Positions 36,779 through 44,682 of a stretch of DNA of 64,000 nucleotides are shown here, one piece after another (the first letter of the stretch is position 1; every line of letters begins with the position of its first letter). Below the pieces are notes generated by a model. The model was given only the letters and a program-made list of their open reading frames with translations, did no database searches and was not told where the DNA came from. The translations under genes and the position numbers were made by a program. This stretch comes from Flaviaesturariibacter aridisoli. Lineage in GTDB: Bacteria; Bacteroidota; Bacteroidia; Chitinophagales; Chitinophagaceae. The stretch lies in NCBI RefSeq assembly GCF_004343705.1, contig NZ_SKFH01000011.1, positions 62,001 through 126,000 of the forward strand, given 5' to 3'.

Positions 36779-39700
36779 CTACTCCACCACGCGCAGCATG
36801 CTCCGCTTGCTCTCTTCCTCTTCCTGCTTCAGCTCATGCAGGGCCACGGTCATCTTGTTGGTCTTCACGAATTTGCACCAGTGGCAGTCTTCCTGCCCGC
36901 AGCCGGTGTAAAACCTGCGCGCCTGGATGGCGGCGTAGGTGTCTTTCACCTGCGCCTTCACGTCCTGCAGGTCCATATCGTTGATGAGCACTTCCTCGCG
37001 CACGTATTCCTTCTTCTTGTTGGGCTCCACGAAGTCGAACACCACGTTCGTCACGTTCCACTCGGGCTTGTACGAGCCGATCATGATCTTGTAGAAAACG
37101 GCCTGGCGCCAGTAGTCGCCGCCGGCAGGAATCTTCGGGTTGGGACGGGCAAACTTCTCCCGGCTCCGCTCGGGGTCGCCGGTCTTGTAGTCCACGATGG
37201 TCACGTCGTTGCCACGGAACTCGATCTTGTCGAGCTTGCCGCGCAGCAGCTGTCCGTCTACGTTTACGCTGCGCACGTTGTGCTCGATGAGCACGAACTT
37301 GTTGAGATGCGCCACGTGGCGGTTGTAGTACTGCTTCAGGATCTCGAGGCCGTACTCGCTGCGGCGGGCAAACTGCTCCTTGGTGAAGCATTCGCGGTTG
37401 CGGCCCATATACCAGGTAAAGTCGTTGAGGAAGTCGTCGAGGGCGGGGAAGCGCTCCTGCGGGTCTTTCTTCATCTTCACGAACAGCTGCTCCAGCGCGT
37501 GGTGCACGGCCGAGCCGAACTCGGCGGCTTCGTTGCGCGGCGAGGGGATGCGTACGATGTTGCGGAAGTAAAATTCCAGCGGGCAGCGCAGGTAGTTGTT
37601 CAGCGCCGACACGTTCATCTGGAAGCCGGAGAGCACGCGCGCCACCATTTCTTCTTCGAGTGGCGCCACCTCGGGGGCGAATAAGCCGGTGAGCTGCAGG
37701 GTCTGGAACTCGGCGATGGCTTCGGCCTCGAGCACCTGCGCCTGCACGGGCAGCGGGTGCGACTCGAAGATCTCGGCGATGAACAGCGAAGGTTCCAGCA
37801 GCTTGCCTTCTTCCGTAGCATTACTGTACGAGATATACAGGTGCTGCTTGGCGCGCGTGAGGGCTACGTAAAAGAGGCGGCGCAGTTCCTCGGTATCGTC
37901 GCCCTTGGCGTTGGAGGCGAAGAGCGTGTCGGGGAAGGAGAAGCCCGAGTGGGGCTTGCGCTTCTTCTCCCACGAAGAAGCCGTGGAGCCGGCGAGGAAC
38001 ACGTAGTCGAATTCTAGGCCCTTGGAGCCGTGGCAGGTAAGCAGGTTCACGCCCTTTTCCTGGCCCGACACCTGCACCAGCGGCAGGGCGAGTCCTTCTT
38101 TCCGCATCAGGTCGAGGCGCTCCATAAACAGCTCGAGCGTACTGTACGGATGGCGGCGCAGCTCGTCGCGCACGTGGTTGTAGAAGCCCGTTACAAGCTG
38201 CAGCAGCCAGTGGCGCTCGGTGTGGTCCATGATGTGCCCGAGGAAGCCCGCTTCGCGGAGGATCTTCTCGAGCAGGTTGGCGAGCGTTTCGTTGGCGGCC
38301 GCGCCGATGAGGCGTTCCAGTAAATGTACGGTCTCGCAGAGGCGGCGGTCGAGGCCCTTGTCGAAGAGGTCTTTGGGGGCCGACCGCTCGCACACGTAGC
38401 GGCGGAGGGAGGTCTTTTGTTTTTTGTCCTGGTAGTTGGCGTCCGACACCAGCATGGCGGCCTTGGCCACTTCGAGCGGCGGGATGCCGAACCATTCGAA
38501 GTGGAGGATCTCGAACAGGAGGCCGTCCCCGCCGTAGGGCGTGTCGCGCTCGGCCACGATGTAGTCGAGCACCTGCAGCAGCTGCCGGATGAGGGGCTGC
38601 TCGAGGATGTTGAGGTGGCGGCGGCTGTAGAAGGGAATGCCTTTGAGGCGCAGGTATTGCGCGAGCTCCTCGCCGTAGCGGTTCTCGCGGTAGATGATGC
38701 CGATCTCGGAAGGCTCCACGCCGTCTTTGATGAGCGCTTCGATCTTCGTGGTGATGCCAATGAGTTCCTGCCCTTGTGTCGCATACGCATGCACTTCCGG
38801 GCCATGGGTCAGGTGCGCCATCGCCACGTTGGCGGCGCGCAGGTTCTTGCTCAGCCCGCCGATCTGCTTCACGAGGCGCTCCTCGTTGCGGTCGATGAGA
38901 CTCTTGGAGATATCGAGAATAGGCTGCGTGGAGCGGTAGTTCTCGGTAAGCACCACGGTCATGAGGTCCTGGCCGAAGGAGGTTCCGAAGGCCATCATGT
39001 TTTCCACGTTGGCGCCCTGGAAGCGGTAGATACTCTGGTCGTCGTCGCCCACCACGAACACGTTGGGCTGGTCCCAGTAGTTGATCAGTAGTTCTACGAT
39101 GCGGTTCTGCGAGCCCGAGGTATCCTGGTATTCGTCCACGAGGATGTACTGGTATTTCTCCTGGTAGTGACGCAGCAGGTCGGCATTGTCCTGGAAGGCG
39201 CCGATGACCCAGTTGATCATATCGTCGAAGTCGTAGCGGCTGCGGCGGCGCATCAGCTCCTGGAACTTCGTGAACTCGCCGCAGGCGGCGATGAGCTTTT
39301 GCATGCGCTCTTCCTGCTCGGCGATCTTGTCGGTGCGCACGTCGCCCTTCTTGAAGTCCTTGGTGGCGCGCTTGCAGATGTATTCGTCGCGGTTGGGGAG
39401 GTCTTTAAGGTACTCGCTCACCTTCTGGCAGATGTAGTCGGGCGTCCAGCCTTCGCGCTTCATGAGGGAGAAAAGCTGCTGGAGGTTGTGCATCTCGAAG
39501 TACACGTCGCCGCGGTAGCGCTTGAGGGGATGGTCTTTGCCGAAGCCGTCGATCAGCTCCTTGAGCAGCTCGATGCGCTCGAGGTCGGAGATGGGGTCAA
39601 GGGCCGTTTTTTCAAAGAGGCCCAGGTTGTCCTGGATCACCTCGTTGCAGAAGGCGTGGAAGGTATGCAGGGCCACGCGGTAGGCGTCGGGCCCGATAAA

Positions 39701-39955
39701 GCCGCTCAGGCGGCGGCGCATGGCCACCACGCCGGCGTCGGTATAGGTGAGGCAAAGAATATTATCGGGCTCCACCTGCGCGTCGGAAAGGAGGATCTTG
39801 CCGATGCGGGCGGACAGGATCTGCGTCTTGCCCGTACCCGGCCCGGCGATCACCATCACGGGCCCCTCGATCTGGTCCACTGCGGCTTTCTGCTGCTCGT
39901 TCAGGCGGGCGTATTCGGTTTCGAATTTTTCACGGAGTTCGGAGCGGTAGGCCAT
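36779..39955 (-). CDS. UvrD/PcrA-type helicase fused to a PD-(D/E)XK nuclease
   Basis: 1058 residues from the ATG at 39955 (MAYRSELREKF); the open frame upstream translates word repeats. Superfamily 1A helicase motifs: GPGTGKT (38-44), VDEYQDTSGSQ, GDDDQSIYRFQGA, TENYRSTQPI, TCHGSKGLEFDYVF, LFYVALTRAKQHLYI. The C-terminal RecB-type nuclease shows FGSAVHHALEQLF, GKLDKIEF and VDYKTGDP. A Cys in LRCPLEFYF and three in GCGQEDCHWCKF resemble the iron-sulfur staple of AddB-like nucleases. Likely acts in double-strand break processing, in place of or beside AddAB. Confidence 0.92.
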   Translation of the reverse strand: MAYRSELREKFETEYARLNEQQKAAVDQIEGPVMVIAGPGTGKTQILSARIGKILLSDAQVEPDNILCLTYTDAGVVAMRRRLSGFIGPDAYRVALHTFHAFCNEVIQDNLGLFEKTALDPISDLERIELLKELIDGFGKDHPLKRYRGDVYFEMHNLQQLFSLMKREGWTPDYICQKVSEYLKDLPNRDEYICKRATKDFKKGDVRTDKIAEQEERMQKLIAACGEFTKFQELMRRRSRYDFDDMINWVIGAFQDNADLLRHYQEKYQYILVDEYQDTSGSQNRIVELLINYWDQPNVFVVGDDDQSIYRFQGANVENMMAFGTSFGQDLMTVVLTENYRSTQPILDISKSLIDRNEERLVKQIGGLSKNLRAANVAMAHLTHGPEVHAYATQGQELIGITTKIEALIKDGVEPSEIGIIYRENRYGEELAQYLRLKGIPFYSRRHLNILEQPLIRQLLQVLDYIVAERDTPYGGDGLLFEILHFEWFGIPPLEVAKAAMLVSDANYQDKKQKTSLRRYVCERSAPKDLFDKGLDRRLCETVHLLERLIGAAANETLANLLEKILREAGFLGHIMDHTERHWLLQLVTGFYNHVRDELRRHPYSTLELFMERLDLMRKEGLALPLVQVSGQEKGVNLLTCHGSKGLEFDYVFLAGSTASSWEKKRKPHSGFSFPDTLFASNAKGDDTEELRRLFYVALTRAKQHLYISYSNATEEGKLLEPSLFIAEIFESHPLPVQAQVLEAEAIAEFQTLQLTGLFAPEVAPLEEEMVARVLSGFQMNVSALNNYLRCPLEFYFRNIVRIPSPRNEAAEFGSAVHHALEQLFVKMKKDPQERFPALDDFLNDFTWYMGRNRECFTKEQFARRSEYGLEILKQYYNRHVAHLNKFVLIEHNVRSVNVDGQLLRGKLDKIEFRGNDVTIVDYKTGDPERSREKFARPNPKIPAGGDYWRQAVFYKIMIGSYKPEWNVTNVVFDFVEPNKKKEYVREEVLINDMDLQDVKAQVKDTYAAIQARRFYTGCGQEDCHWCKFVKTNKMTVALHELKQEEEESKRSMLRVVE

Positions 39956-39960
39956 GAGGC

Positions 39961-39993
39961 AGTTTATAGTTTGTAGTTTATAGTTTGTAGTTG
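39961..39993. repeat. Left 33-base arm of inverted repeat bounding the RAYT island
   Basis: Two 14-base units of GTTTATAGTTTGTA plus edges. Matches the reverse complement of 41923-41955 at 32 of 33 positions. Confidence 0.85.
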
Positions 39994-40191
39994 GCTGGCG
40001 CACGCCAGGCTTTTCAGCTATAAAAACGGGCGGAACGCTAATGCCTAAACAGACTCCGCCCGCCGTAGCTTCAGCGCAGGCGGGAAGTAAAGGTAGGGAG
40101 GATTGCTAGGATTTTTAGCAGGCGCCTACTGTGATAATATATATTTCATAAGGAATATCGCTTCCCCGCCTGCGGATTAAAATTCACCAAA

Positions 40192-40332
40192 ATGGCGGCT
40201 AAGGAAAAAGAAATGGATCGTGTCGTTAGGAAAACTTCTGAAATAGCTTTATTGATTGGTCTTTTATATGGGTTGTCCCTTTTGCTTAGAAACCTCCTTT
40301 TTGAACGCGAAAGACGGAGGATTCTGATGTAA
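40192..40332 (+). CDS. Small putative membrane protein in AT-rich patch
   Basis: 46 residues: a charged N-terminus (MAAKEKEMDRVVRKTSE), one hydrophobic segment (IALLIGLLYGLSLLL), and a basic end (RNLLFERERRRILM). Base composition is clearly lower in GC than the surroundings, which could mean foreign origin. No family recognised, and no ribosome site is evident. It may also be chance or a gene remnant. Confidence 0.3.
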   Translation: MAAKEKEMDRVVRKTSEIALLIGLLYGLSLLLRNLLFERERRRILM

Positions 40333-40390
40333 AGATCACTGATGCGCCAGGCGGCGAGCGCAACCTGCCGGAAAAGAAGGCGTTCACAGA

Positions 40391-40800
40391 TGCCGCGCCG
40401 CGAAGCGGTGCCATCCTGATAGCCGGCGGGCAAAGCCCGCCGGTTTACGTTGTTAGAACAAACACTGCGCCCCGAAGGGGCGCCATCTTGATTACGTCCG
40501 GCGCAGCCGGGCGGCCGGATGACGCATCCGAAACCGTTCCAGCAACACCGATCCCACCGGCAGCTTCGCACCGGGGCCCTTCGGACCCCGTAATAAAGAT
40601 GGCGCCCCCGCTTATCGCGGGGCAGGCTCTTTCGGGGCGTTGCTCCATCCATTCCCGTTCCGGCAGGCTGCGCCAGCCGGCTACCGGGATAGCACCGCTT
40701 CGCGGCGCATTGCTTCCCCCATCCGTTTCCCGGGAGGCTGCGCCTCCCGGCTACCTTGTCATCCTGAGCGCAGTCGAAGGATAGCGCCGCTTCGCGGCGC
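40391..40800. repeat. REP-type palindrome cluster beside RAYT
   Basis: About nine GC-rich palindromes in 410 bases, for example CCGGCGGGC-AAA-GCCCGCCGG, GCGCCCC-GAA-GGGGCGC, CCGGGAGGC-TGC-GCCTCCCGG (40730-40750) and GCGCCGC-TTC-GCGGCGC (40784-40800). Two palindromes (40660-40680 and 40730-40750) have GTAG at their minus-strand 5-prime foot, the hallmark of REPs recognised by RAYT proteins. Confidence 0.8.
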
Positions 40801-40856
40801 AGTTCCAAAGCTCTCCGTCCCCTTAAGTGAAGAAGACGTAGGGTGGGCCGCGCTGC

Positions 40857-41315
40857 TTACATCGGATCATGAAAGAGATACTGCGAATCAAACGGAATAT
40901 CCCGCTCGGTCAGCATCCCGATAATTTCCTCGCGGAACTTCATCTTGCGATGATGCGCTTCCTGGTTGCGGATATAAGCGATCACCGTGGGCAGAATGTT
41001 CTTCGTGCAGGCAAACGCGGCATAGCCATCCTGCCAGTGAAAGGGCACCTCCGTAAAACCTCGCTTGTTGATCCATTCCGACGTATCGCTTTTGAGGTCG
41101 CGCATCAGGTTGCTTTCGGCTGTGGATGGATGCTTGCCGATCAGAATATGGAGGTGATCGGGCATCGCGTTGATGGCCAGCACTTTCTGCTTTTTGTTTT
41201 GAAGATGGCCGGTCTGGTAACGCAGCATCTCGTCGCGCCAGGGCGGGAGTAGGAGCGCCCGGCGGTACTTCACCGCCGTGATCAGGTGCACGTGTAATTG
41301 GGTATAAGACGACAT
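40857..41315 (-). CDS. REP-associated tyrosine transposase (IS200-like Y1, RAYT)
   Basis: 152 residues, complete Y1 transposase domain. The HUH motif is in MPDHLHILIG (His54, His56) and the catalytic Tyr114 in VIAYIRNQEAHH. The N-terminus YTQLHVHLITAVKYR and WQDGYAAFA are family typical. These enzymes nick single-stranded hairpins. The palindromes with GTAG feet directly downstream support the RAYT class over a free-living IS200, and no IS200-type ends are seen. Appears intact. Confidence 0.88.
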   Translation of the reverse strand: MSSYTQLHVHLITAVKYRRALLLPPWRDEMLRYQTGHLQNKKQKVLAINAMPDHLHILIGKHPSTAESNLMRDLKSDTSEWINKRGFTEVPFHWQDGYAAFACTKNILPTVIAYIRNQEAHHRKMKFREEIIGMLTERDIPFDSQYLFHDPM

Positions 41316-41476
41316 ACCCGAAAGTCCCGTTCCTATCCGGAATCACCCTGTGTTTTTCACCGTTGCAGCTTGCTTTTTTCCTGCCGGGAAACAGCTGTTT
41401 TTTCCACCAACCACCTACAGCCAACCCGATTACCCAGACGCATGCCGCTGAGTAGGCGCCCGAACGCTCCGTAGTG

Positions 41477-41782
41477 CCCGTACGCACGTACCCGATTGCC
41501 TGCCCGCGCGCTGCATAAAGTACACCCGCACGTTCCGGAAAGGCACCCGCACGCACCTGAAAGGCCACCCACGCGTTGCAGTAAGGCCACCCGCACGTTA
41601 CCTGAAGCCCATACTCGCGTTGCATAAAGGTCACCCACGCGATACATAAAGCCCACCCGCGCGATACATAAAGCCCACCCGCGCGTTACATAAAACCCAC
41701 CCGCGCGTTACATAAAGCCCGTACGCGCGTTACATAAAGCCCGTATGCACGTTACTGAATGGCCATACGCACGTACCATAAG
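41477..41782. repeat. 22-base minisatellite, 14 units
   Basis: Tandem units such as CCCACCCGCGCGTTACATAAAG; units at 41652-41739 are nearly identical and the outer ones diverge. Most are 22 bases, two are 21. The period is not a multiple of three and no reading frame is kept, so it is not protein repeats. Bases 41316-41476 hold nothing else I recognise. Confidence 0.88.
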
Positions 41783-41876
41783 GGCCATACGCTTCCCCCT
41801 GACAACCACGCAGTTACCTATTTTTTGCGCAAAACGGAAACAAGCAACCCTACCCGCTTATTCCCTTGCCCCCAAC

Positions 41877-41910
41877 AAAAAAGCCCCTGTTTCCACAGCG
41901 GCCTTTTTTA
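41877..41910. terminator. Possible terminator between minisatellite and DUF6261
   Basis: AAAAAAGCCCCTGT-TTCC-ACAGCGGCCTTTTTT: stem with a mismatch, A run and T run on the two sides. It could end minus-strand DUF6261 transcription beyond the word repeat. Confidence 0.5.
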
Positions 41911-41922
41911 TCGCGCATCGCG

Positions 41923-41955
41923 CAACTACAAACTATAAACTACAAACTACAAACT
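41923..41955. repeat. Right 33-base arm of inverted repeat bounding the RAYT island
   Basis: CAACTACAAACTATAAAC words; one mismatch to the reverse complement of 39961-39993. It includes the stop codon of the DUF6261 gene. Confidence 0.85.
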
Positions 41956-42690
41956 CCCCGCGCCCTCCAACACCTTCGCGCCCTTTCTTTCGTGCACGAT
42001 CTCGCGGTACTCCTGCGTGAGAATGTCCACCATGCGCACCAGGCGCTTCCAGGGCTCGGCGCCTTCGGCGGTATGGTAGAAGCCGTCGAGTTTGTGAAGC
42101 AGGTTTTCGTAGGCGAGCCGCAGCTCGTCGCGCTTTTCGATCATGGTGTAGGGCAGGTCGAGGTCGGCATCGAGGCCGGCGCGCTCCATGAAGGTGTTGT
42201 CGAAGTGGAGGTTGGCGGCATCGAGGGCATTGACCCAGGCGCCCAGGCCGAGGGCAGCTACAGCGGCCGCGCAGGCGCGGTCTTCGCGGAGGTCGCGCAC
42301 GAGGGCGGCCACGAGGGCGGTTTCGCTGCGGTAGCTTTTGCTGATGTGCCGCGGGCCATAGGCCTCGAGGCGGCGGTCCAGCACGGCGGCGTGCTCGCGG
42401 AGGTCCTCATCGGGGTGATAGAGGTTGCCTTCGCAGAGTTCCTGCAGGCCCAGCACGAGGTCGTGGCGGCGGCCGTCGGCGGCCACCATGCGGGCGGTGT
42501 GGCGCGGCGCGCGGTCGCGGCGGAAGAGGGCCTTGATCTCGCCGTGGATCCGGGCGGCACCCGCCTGGGCGCTCTCCAGGGCCGCCGGCAGTGCGGCGTC
42601 GCTGTTGTCGATGCTGGCCAGCAGCTGCTCGAAAAACTGGATGAATTCCTCGTTGCTGAGGGGGGTTAAGTGTAAAGCATGCGATCGCAT
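41947..42690 (-). CDS. DUF6261 family protein
   Basis: 247 residues from the ATG at 42690 (MRSHALHLTPLSNEEFIQF). All-helical, with no signal peptide; segments such as LDAANLHFDNTFMERAGLDADLDLPYTMIEKRDELR and FYHTAEGAEPWKRLVRMVDILTQEYR match what I know of DUF6261, a Bacteroidota family of unknown function that often occurs near repeats and in many copies. An in-frame start at 42744 is less likely. Its stop lies inside the right arm of the 33-base inverted repeat. Confidence 0.75.
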   Translation of the reverse strand: MRSHALHLTPLSNEEFIQFFEQLLASIDNSDAALPAALESAQAGAARIHGEIKALFRRDRAPRHTARMVAADGRRHDLVLGLQELCEGNLYHPDEDLREHAAVLDRRLEAYGPRHISKSYRSETALVAALVRDLREDRACAAAVAALGLGAWVNALDAANLHFDNTFMERAGLDADLDLPYTMIEKRDELRLAYENLLHKLDGFYHTAEGAEPWKRLVRMVDILTQEYREIVHERKGAKVLEGAGSL

Positions 42691-42929
42691 ATGACTAAGG
42701 GTTTGGTTCCTATTAAGGTACGACGGAACGGAGCACAACCGCAAATCCCGGAGCCCTTCTTTTCGCAGCGCCGTTGCAGTGAGGGCGGCAGGGACGGTGG
42801 GAAGGTTTCTCGCAGAGGGCGCGGCGCGTTTTCCCCGCCGCTGGCGGGGCAGGCTGCAGAGGACGCAGAGGCCTTCCAGTTACCAACAGACACTTAGGCA
42901 GTAGTACAGGCAGGAATGTCGTTTCTGAT
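42691..42929. other. Gene-free gap with CAGAGG words
   Basis: No gene seen. CGCAGAGGGCGCGG near 42834 and GCAGAGGACGCAGAGGCC near 42861 use the same vocabulary as the outer arms of the GxxExxY unit at 45224; a CCCCGCC-GCT-GGCGGGG hairpin lies between them. Confidence 0.5.
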
Positions 42930-42963
42930 CGAGGCTGCGGGAGGCGCCTTACAGGCGGAGGAA
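42930..42963 (+). repeat. 34-base REP-like element, copy 1
   Basis: CGAGGCT-CGGGAGGCGCCTT-ACAGGCGGAGGAA region, three mismatches from 45323-45356. Contains a CGCCT/AGGCG palindrome. Confidence 0.7.
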
Positions 42964-43097
42964 AGCCAACATGCCCTGCCGCTCATCTCGTTCTCTCATT
43001 CTCTCGTTCTCTCGTTCTCTCGTTCTCTCGTTCTCTTGTTCTCTCCTTCTCTGTATTTTCACCCATGCCCCGCCTGTTCCTTCTGCTCCCACTTTTT
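42954..43097 (+). repeat. Duplicated leader plus signal-peptide cassette, copy 1
   Basis: From GGCGGAGGAAAGCC through eight CGTTCTCT-type octamers (42989-43052), the start codon and the first signal-peptide codons. Nearly identical to 43908-44043. Confidence 0.85.
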
Positions 43098-43781
43098 CTC
43101 GCTTCTTGCCTCGGTCCGGGCAACACCGATTGCTGTGAACGCCTGTCGCGCGACAGCCTCGCGCACGGACTGTACGTGGAGCGTTACCACACGTTTTGCG
43201 CCGGCGTCTGGGGCGACGGTTATACCCTGTACCTCACTGATACGACCTCATTCCGCGCCCGTATCGGCTGGCAAGACGAGCACGGCCACCTGGGCTGGCG
43301 GCTCGACGCCGACTCGCTGCGGGTGTTCCGGTATGAGTTTGCCGACGACATCGATACGTTGCGCCACGTACAGCTCTTCCCGGAACAATTGGCGGCAGTT
43401 CGTGCCAAGGGCCACGAAGTGCTACTGCAACCGCTATTGGGTGTTCCGCCGCCGGACTGCGTTCAGCTCGTCACAGATCCGGGCTTTACCGAGTTAAGCG
43501 AAGGTTACCGGCTACGCAGCCGGCAGTTGCAATGCCCGCCCAACTATACCAACGAGTACCGCCTCATCGATGGCAAAGGGCTTAACCTGCTTCTCGGCTA
43601 CGATCGACCCGGCGAAAACCTGTCGTTTTACCCGACGGTGCAAAAGGACGGCTCGATCGACATTTACGAAACAACGAGTCGGCAATGGCGCGACACCACC
43701 CTGCGCGAAGCATTTTACCTGCCCGCCCTGCGCCACGCCGGCCTGGTCCAACCCTGCGACAAAACTTCCACGAAGAAGTAG
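43065..43781 (+). CDS. Hypothetical lipoprotein with duplicated leader
   Basis: 238 residues. MPRLFLLLPLFLASCLG gives lipobox LASC (Cys15). The mature part has several Cys (TDCCERL, YHTFCAG, PPDCVQL, LQCPPN) and no recognised domain. Start codon 12 bases after an array of eight CGTTCTCT octamers. The first 11 residues and the whole leader are shared with the lipoprotein at 44011, but the mature parts are unrelated, so a promoter-signal cassette rather than the gene was duplicated. Confidence 0.7.
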   Translation: MPRLFLLLPLFLASCLGPGNTDCCERLSRDSLAHGLYVERYHTFCAGVWGDGYTLYLTDTTSFRARIGWQDEHGHLGWRLDADSLRVFRYEFADDIDTLRHVQLFPEQLAAVRAKGHEVLLQPLLGVPPPDCVQLVTDPGFTELSEGYRLRSRQLQCPPNYTNEYRLIDGKGLNLLLGYDRPGENLSFYPTVQKDGSIDIYETTSRQWRDTTLREAFYLPALRHAGLVQPCDKTSTKK

Positions 43782-43907
43782 GACCAGTAAAGCTTTCTTT
43801 ACCATCGAACACTCAGACAAGATTAACGGCCGGATAAGCGACTTTTATTTCGAGGCTGGGGGCAGATCCTGCGCGCCCCCGGCCGAAGCCTATGGCGCGG
43901 AGGCCCG

Positions 43908-44043
43908 GGCGGAGGAAAGCCAACATGCCCTGCCGCTCATCTCGTTCTCTCGTTCTCTTGTTCTCTCATTCTCTCGTTCTCTCGTTCTCTCGTTCTCTGT
44001 ATTTTCACTCATGCCCCGCCTGTTCCTTCTGCTCCCCCTTTTT
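43908..44043 (+). repeat. Duplicated leader plus signal-peptide cassette, copy 2
   Basis: Same as 42954-43097 but with seven octamers (43943-43998) in a different variant order, followed by GTATTTTCAC and the start codon. Confidence 0.85.
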
Positions 44044-44601
44044 CTGATTGCTGCCTGCAGCAGCAACGACAGCCAGCCCCGGCAATCGGTCGCCGCAACG
44101 GCTGCTGCCGCAACTTCCCCCACCGATACGAGCTGGCTGCCTGCGTTCCGCGCCTTCCGCGACGCGGTGTACCGACATGACAAGACCGCCGCGCGCGCCT
44201 TTGTGCCGCTGCCGATGGATACGGTGGAAAACGACGTGTGGTACGTGGCCGAACTGGAAAAGGCCACCGCAACCGGCATCAACGGCGCCCGGCCCTTTAC
44301 CGCCGCCCACTTCGACCGCTACTTCGACCAGCTCTTCGCCCCGGGCTTTATCAAAACGCTGCTGAAGGTGAAAAGCGATACCCTATACCGCAGCGGCCGC
44401 TACGAAACCCCGTTCATCACCGAAGGCGATACCCGCTACCGGATGTATACACGAGTGGAAGACAACATCCTGCTACTGAACCTGTATTCCGAGTCGGTCA
44501 CCGAAGCGGAGGAGGAAGTGACCACCGAGTTCAGCGTGCTCTACTACTTCGACATCCAGGGCAATCGCCTGCAGCTCCGGCGCATCCGAGTCGCCGGCTA
44601 A
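44011..44601 (+). CDS. Hypothetical lipoprotein with duplicated leader
   Basis: 196 residues. MPRLFLLLPLFLIAACSS gives lipobox IAAC (Cys16). A Ser/Ala/Thr-rich linker precedes a globular part (WLPAFRAFRDAVYRHDKTAARAFVPLPMD ... YYFDIQGNRLQLRRIRVAG) that looks like a small alpha+beta NTF2-type fold; this is a guess. The open frame runs upstream to 43570, but the signal peptide fixes the start at 44011. The stop is followed by a CATGTACTCATGTATTC word repeat. Confidence 0.7.
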   Translation: MPRLFLLLPLFLIAACSSNDSQPRQSVAATAAAATSPTDTSWLPAFRAFRDAVYRHDKTAARAFVPLPMDTVENDVWYVAELEKATATGINGARPFTAAHFDRYFDQLFAPGFIKTLLKVKSDTLYRSGRYETPFITEGDTRYRMYTRVEDNILLLNLYSESVTEAEEEVTTEFSVLYYFDIQGNRLQLRRIRVAG

Positions 44602-44615
44602 CCCCCTCTCCCCTC

Positions 44616-44645
44616 ATGTACTCATGTATTCATGTACTCATTTGA
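44616..44645. repeat. TCATGTA word repeat
   Basis: CTCATGTA, CTCATGTAT and TCATGTACTCA run in tandem 14 bases after the lipoprotein stop codon. It has no inverted arm. Confidence 0.6.
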
Positions 44646-44682
44646 TCTCCCCTCCTGACCCGCATCTCCCTACCTTACCTCT

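Larger units (their letters stand above)
39961..41955. mobile_element. Candidate RAYT island bounded by 33-base inverted repeats
   Basis: The 2-kb segment between the helicase start and the DUF6261 stop holds a small AT-rich ORF, a REP palindrome cluster, a REP-associated tyrosine transposase and a 22-base minisatellite. It is bounded by word-type inverted repeats with one mismatch. HUH/Y1 transposases do not normally use terminal inverted repeats, so whether the whole unit ever moved is open. Confidence 0.45.

Noticed and set aside
40146-40808. 220-codon minus frame through the REP cluster
   Set aside because: It translates palindromes into low-complexity Arg/Gly/Ala sequence and has no protein-like features.
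40888-41634. Second overlapping frame through RAYT
   Set aside because: Out-of-frame shadow; lacks any transposase motif while the 40857-41315 frame has all of them.
41357-41656. Open frame across the 22-base minisatellite
   Set aside because: The repeat period is not a multiple of three, so no repeated peptide arises; composition is driven by the repeat.
41477-41782. CRISPR array
   Set aside because: Units are contiguous without unique spacers and no cas genes are nearby. The CGTTCTCT arrays fail for the same reason.
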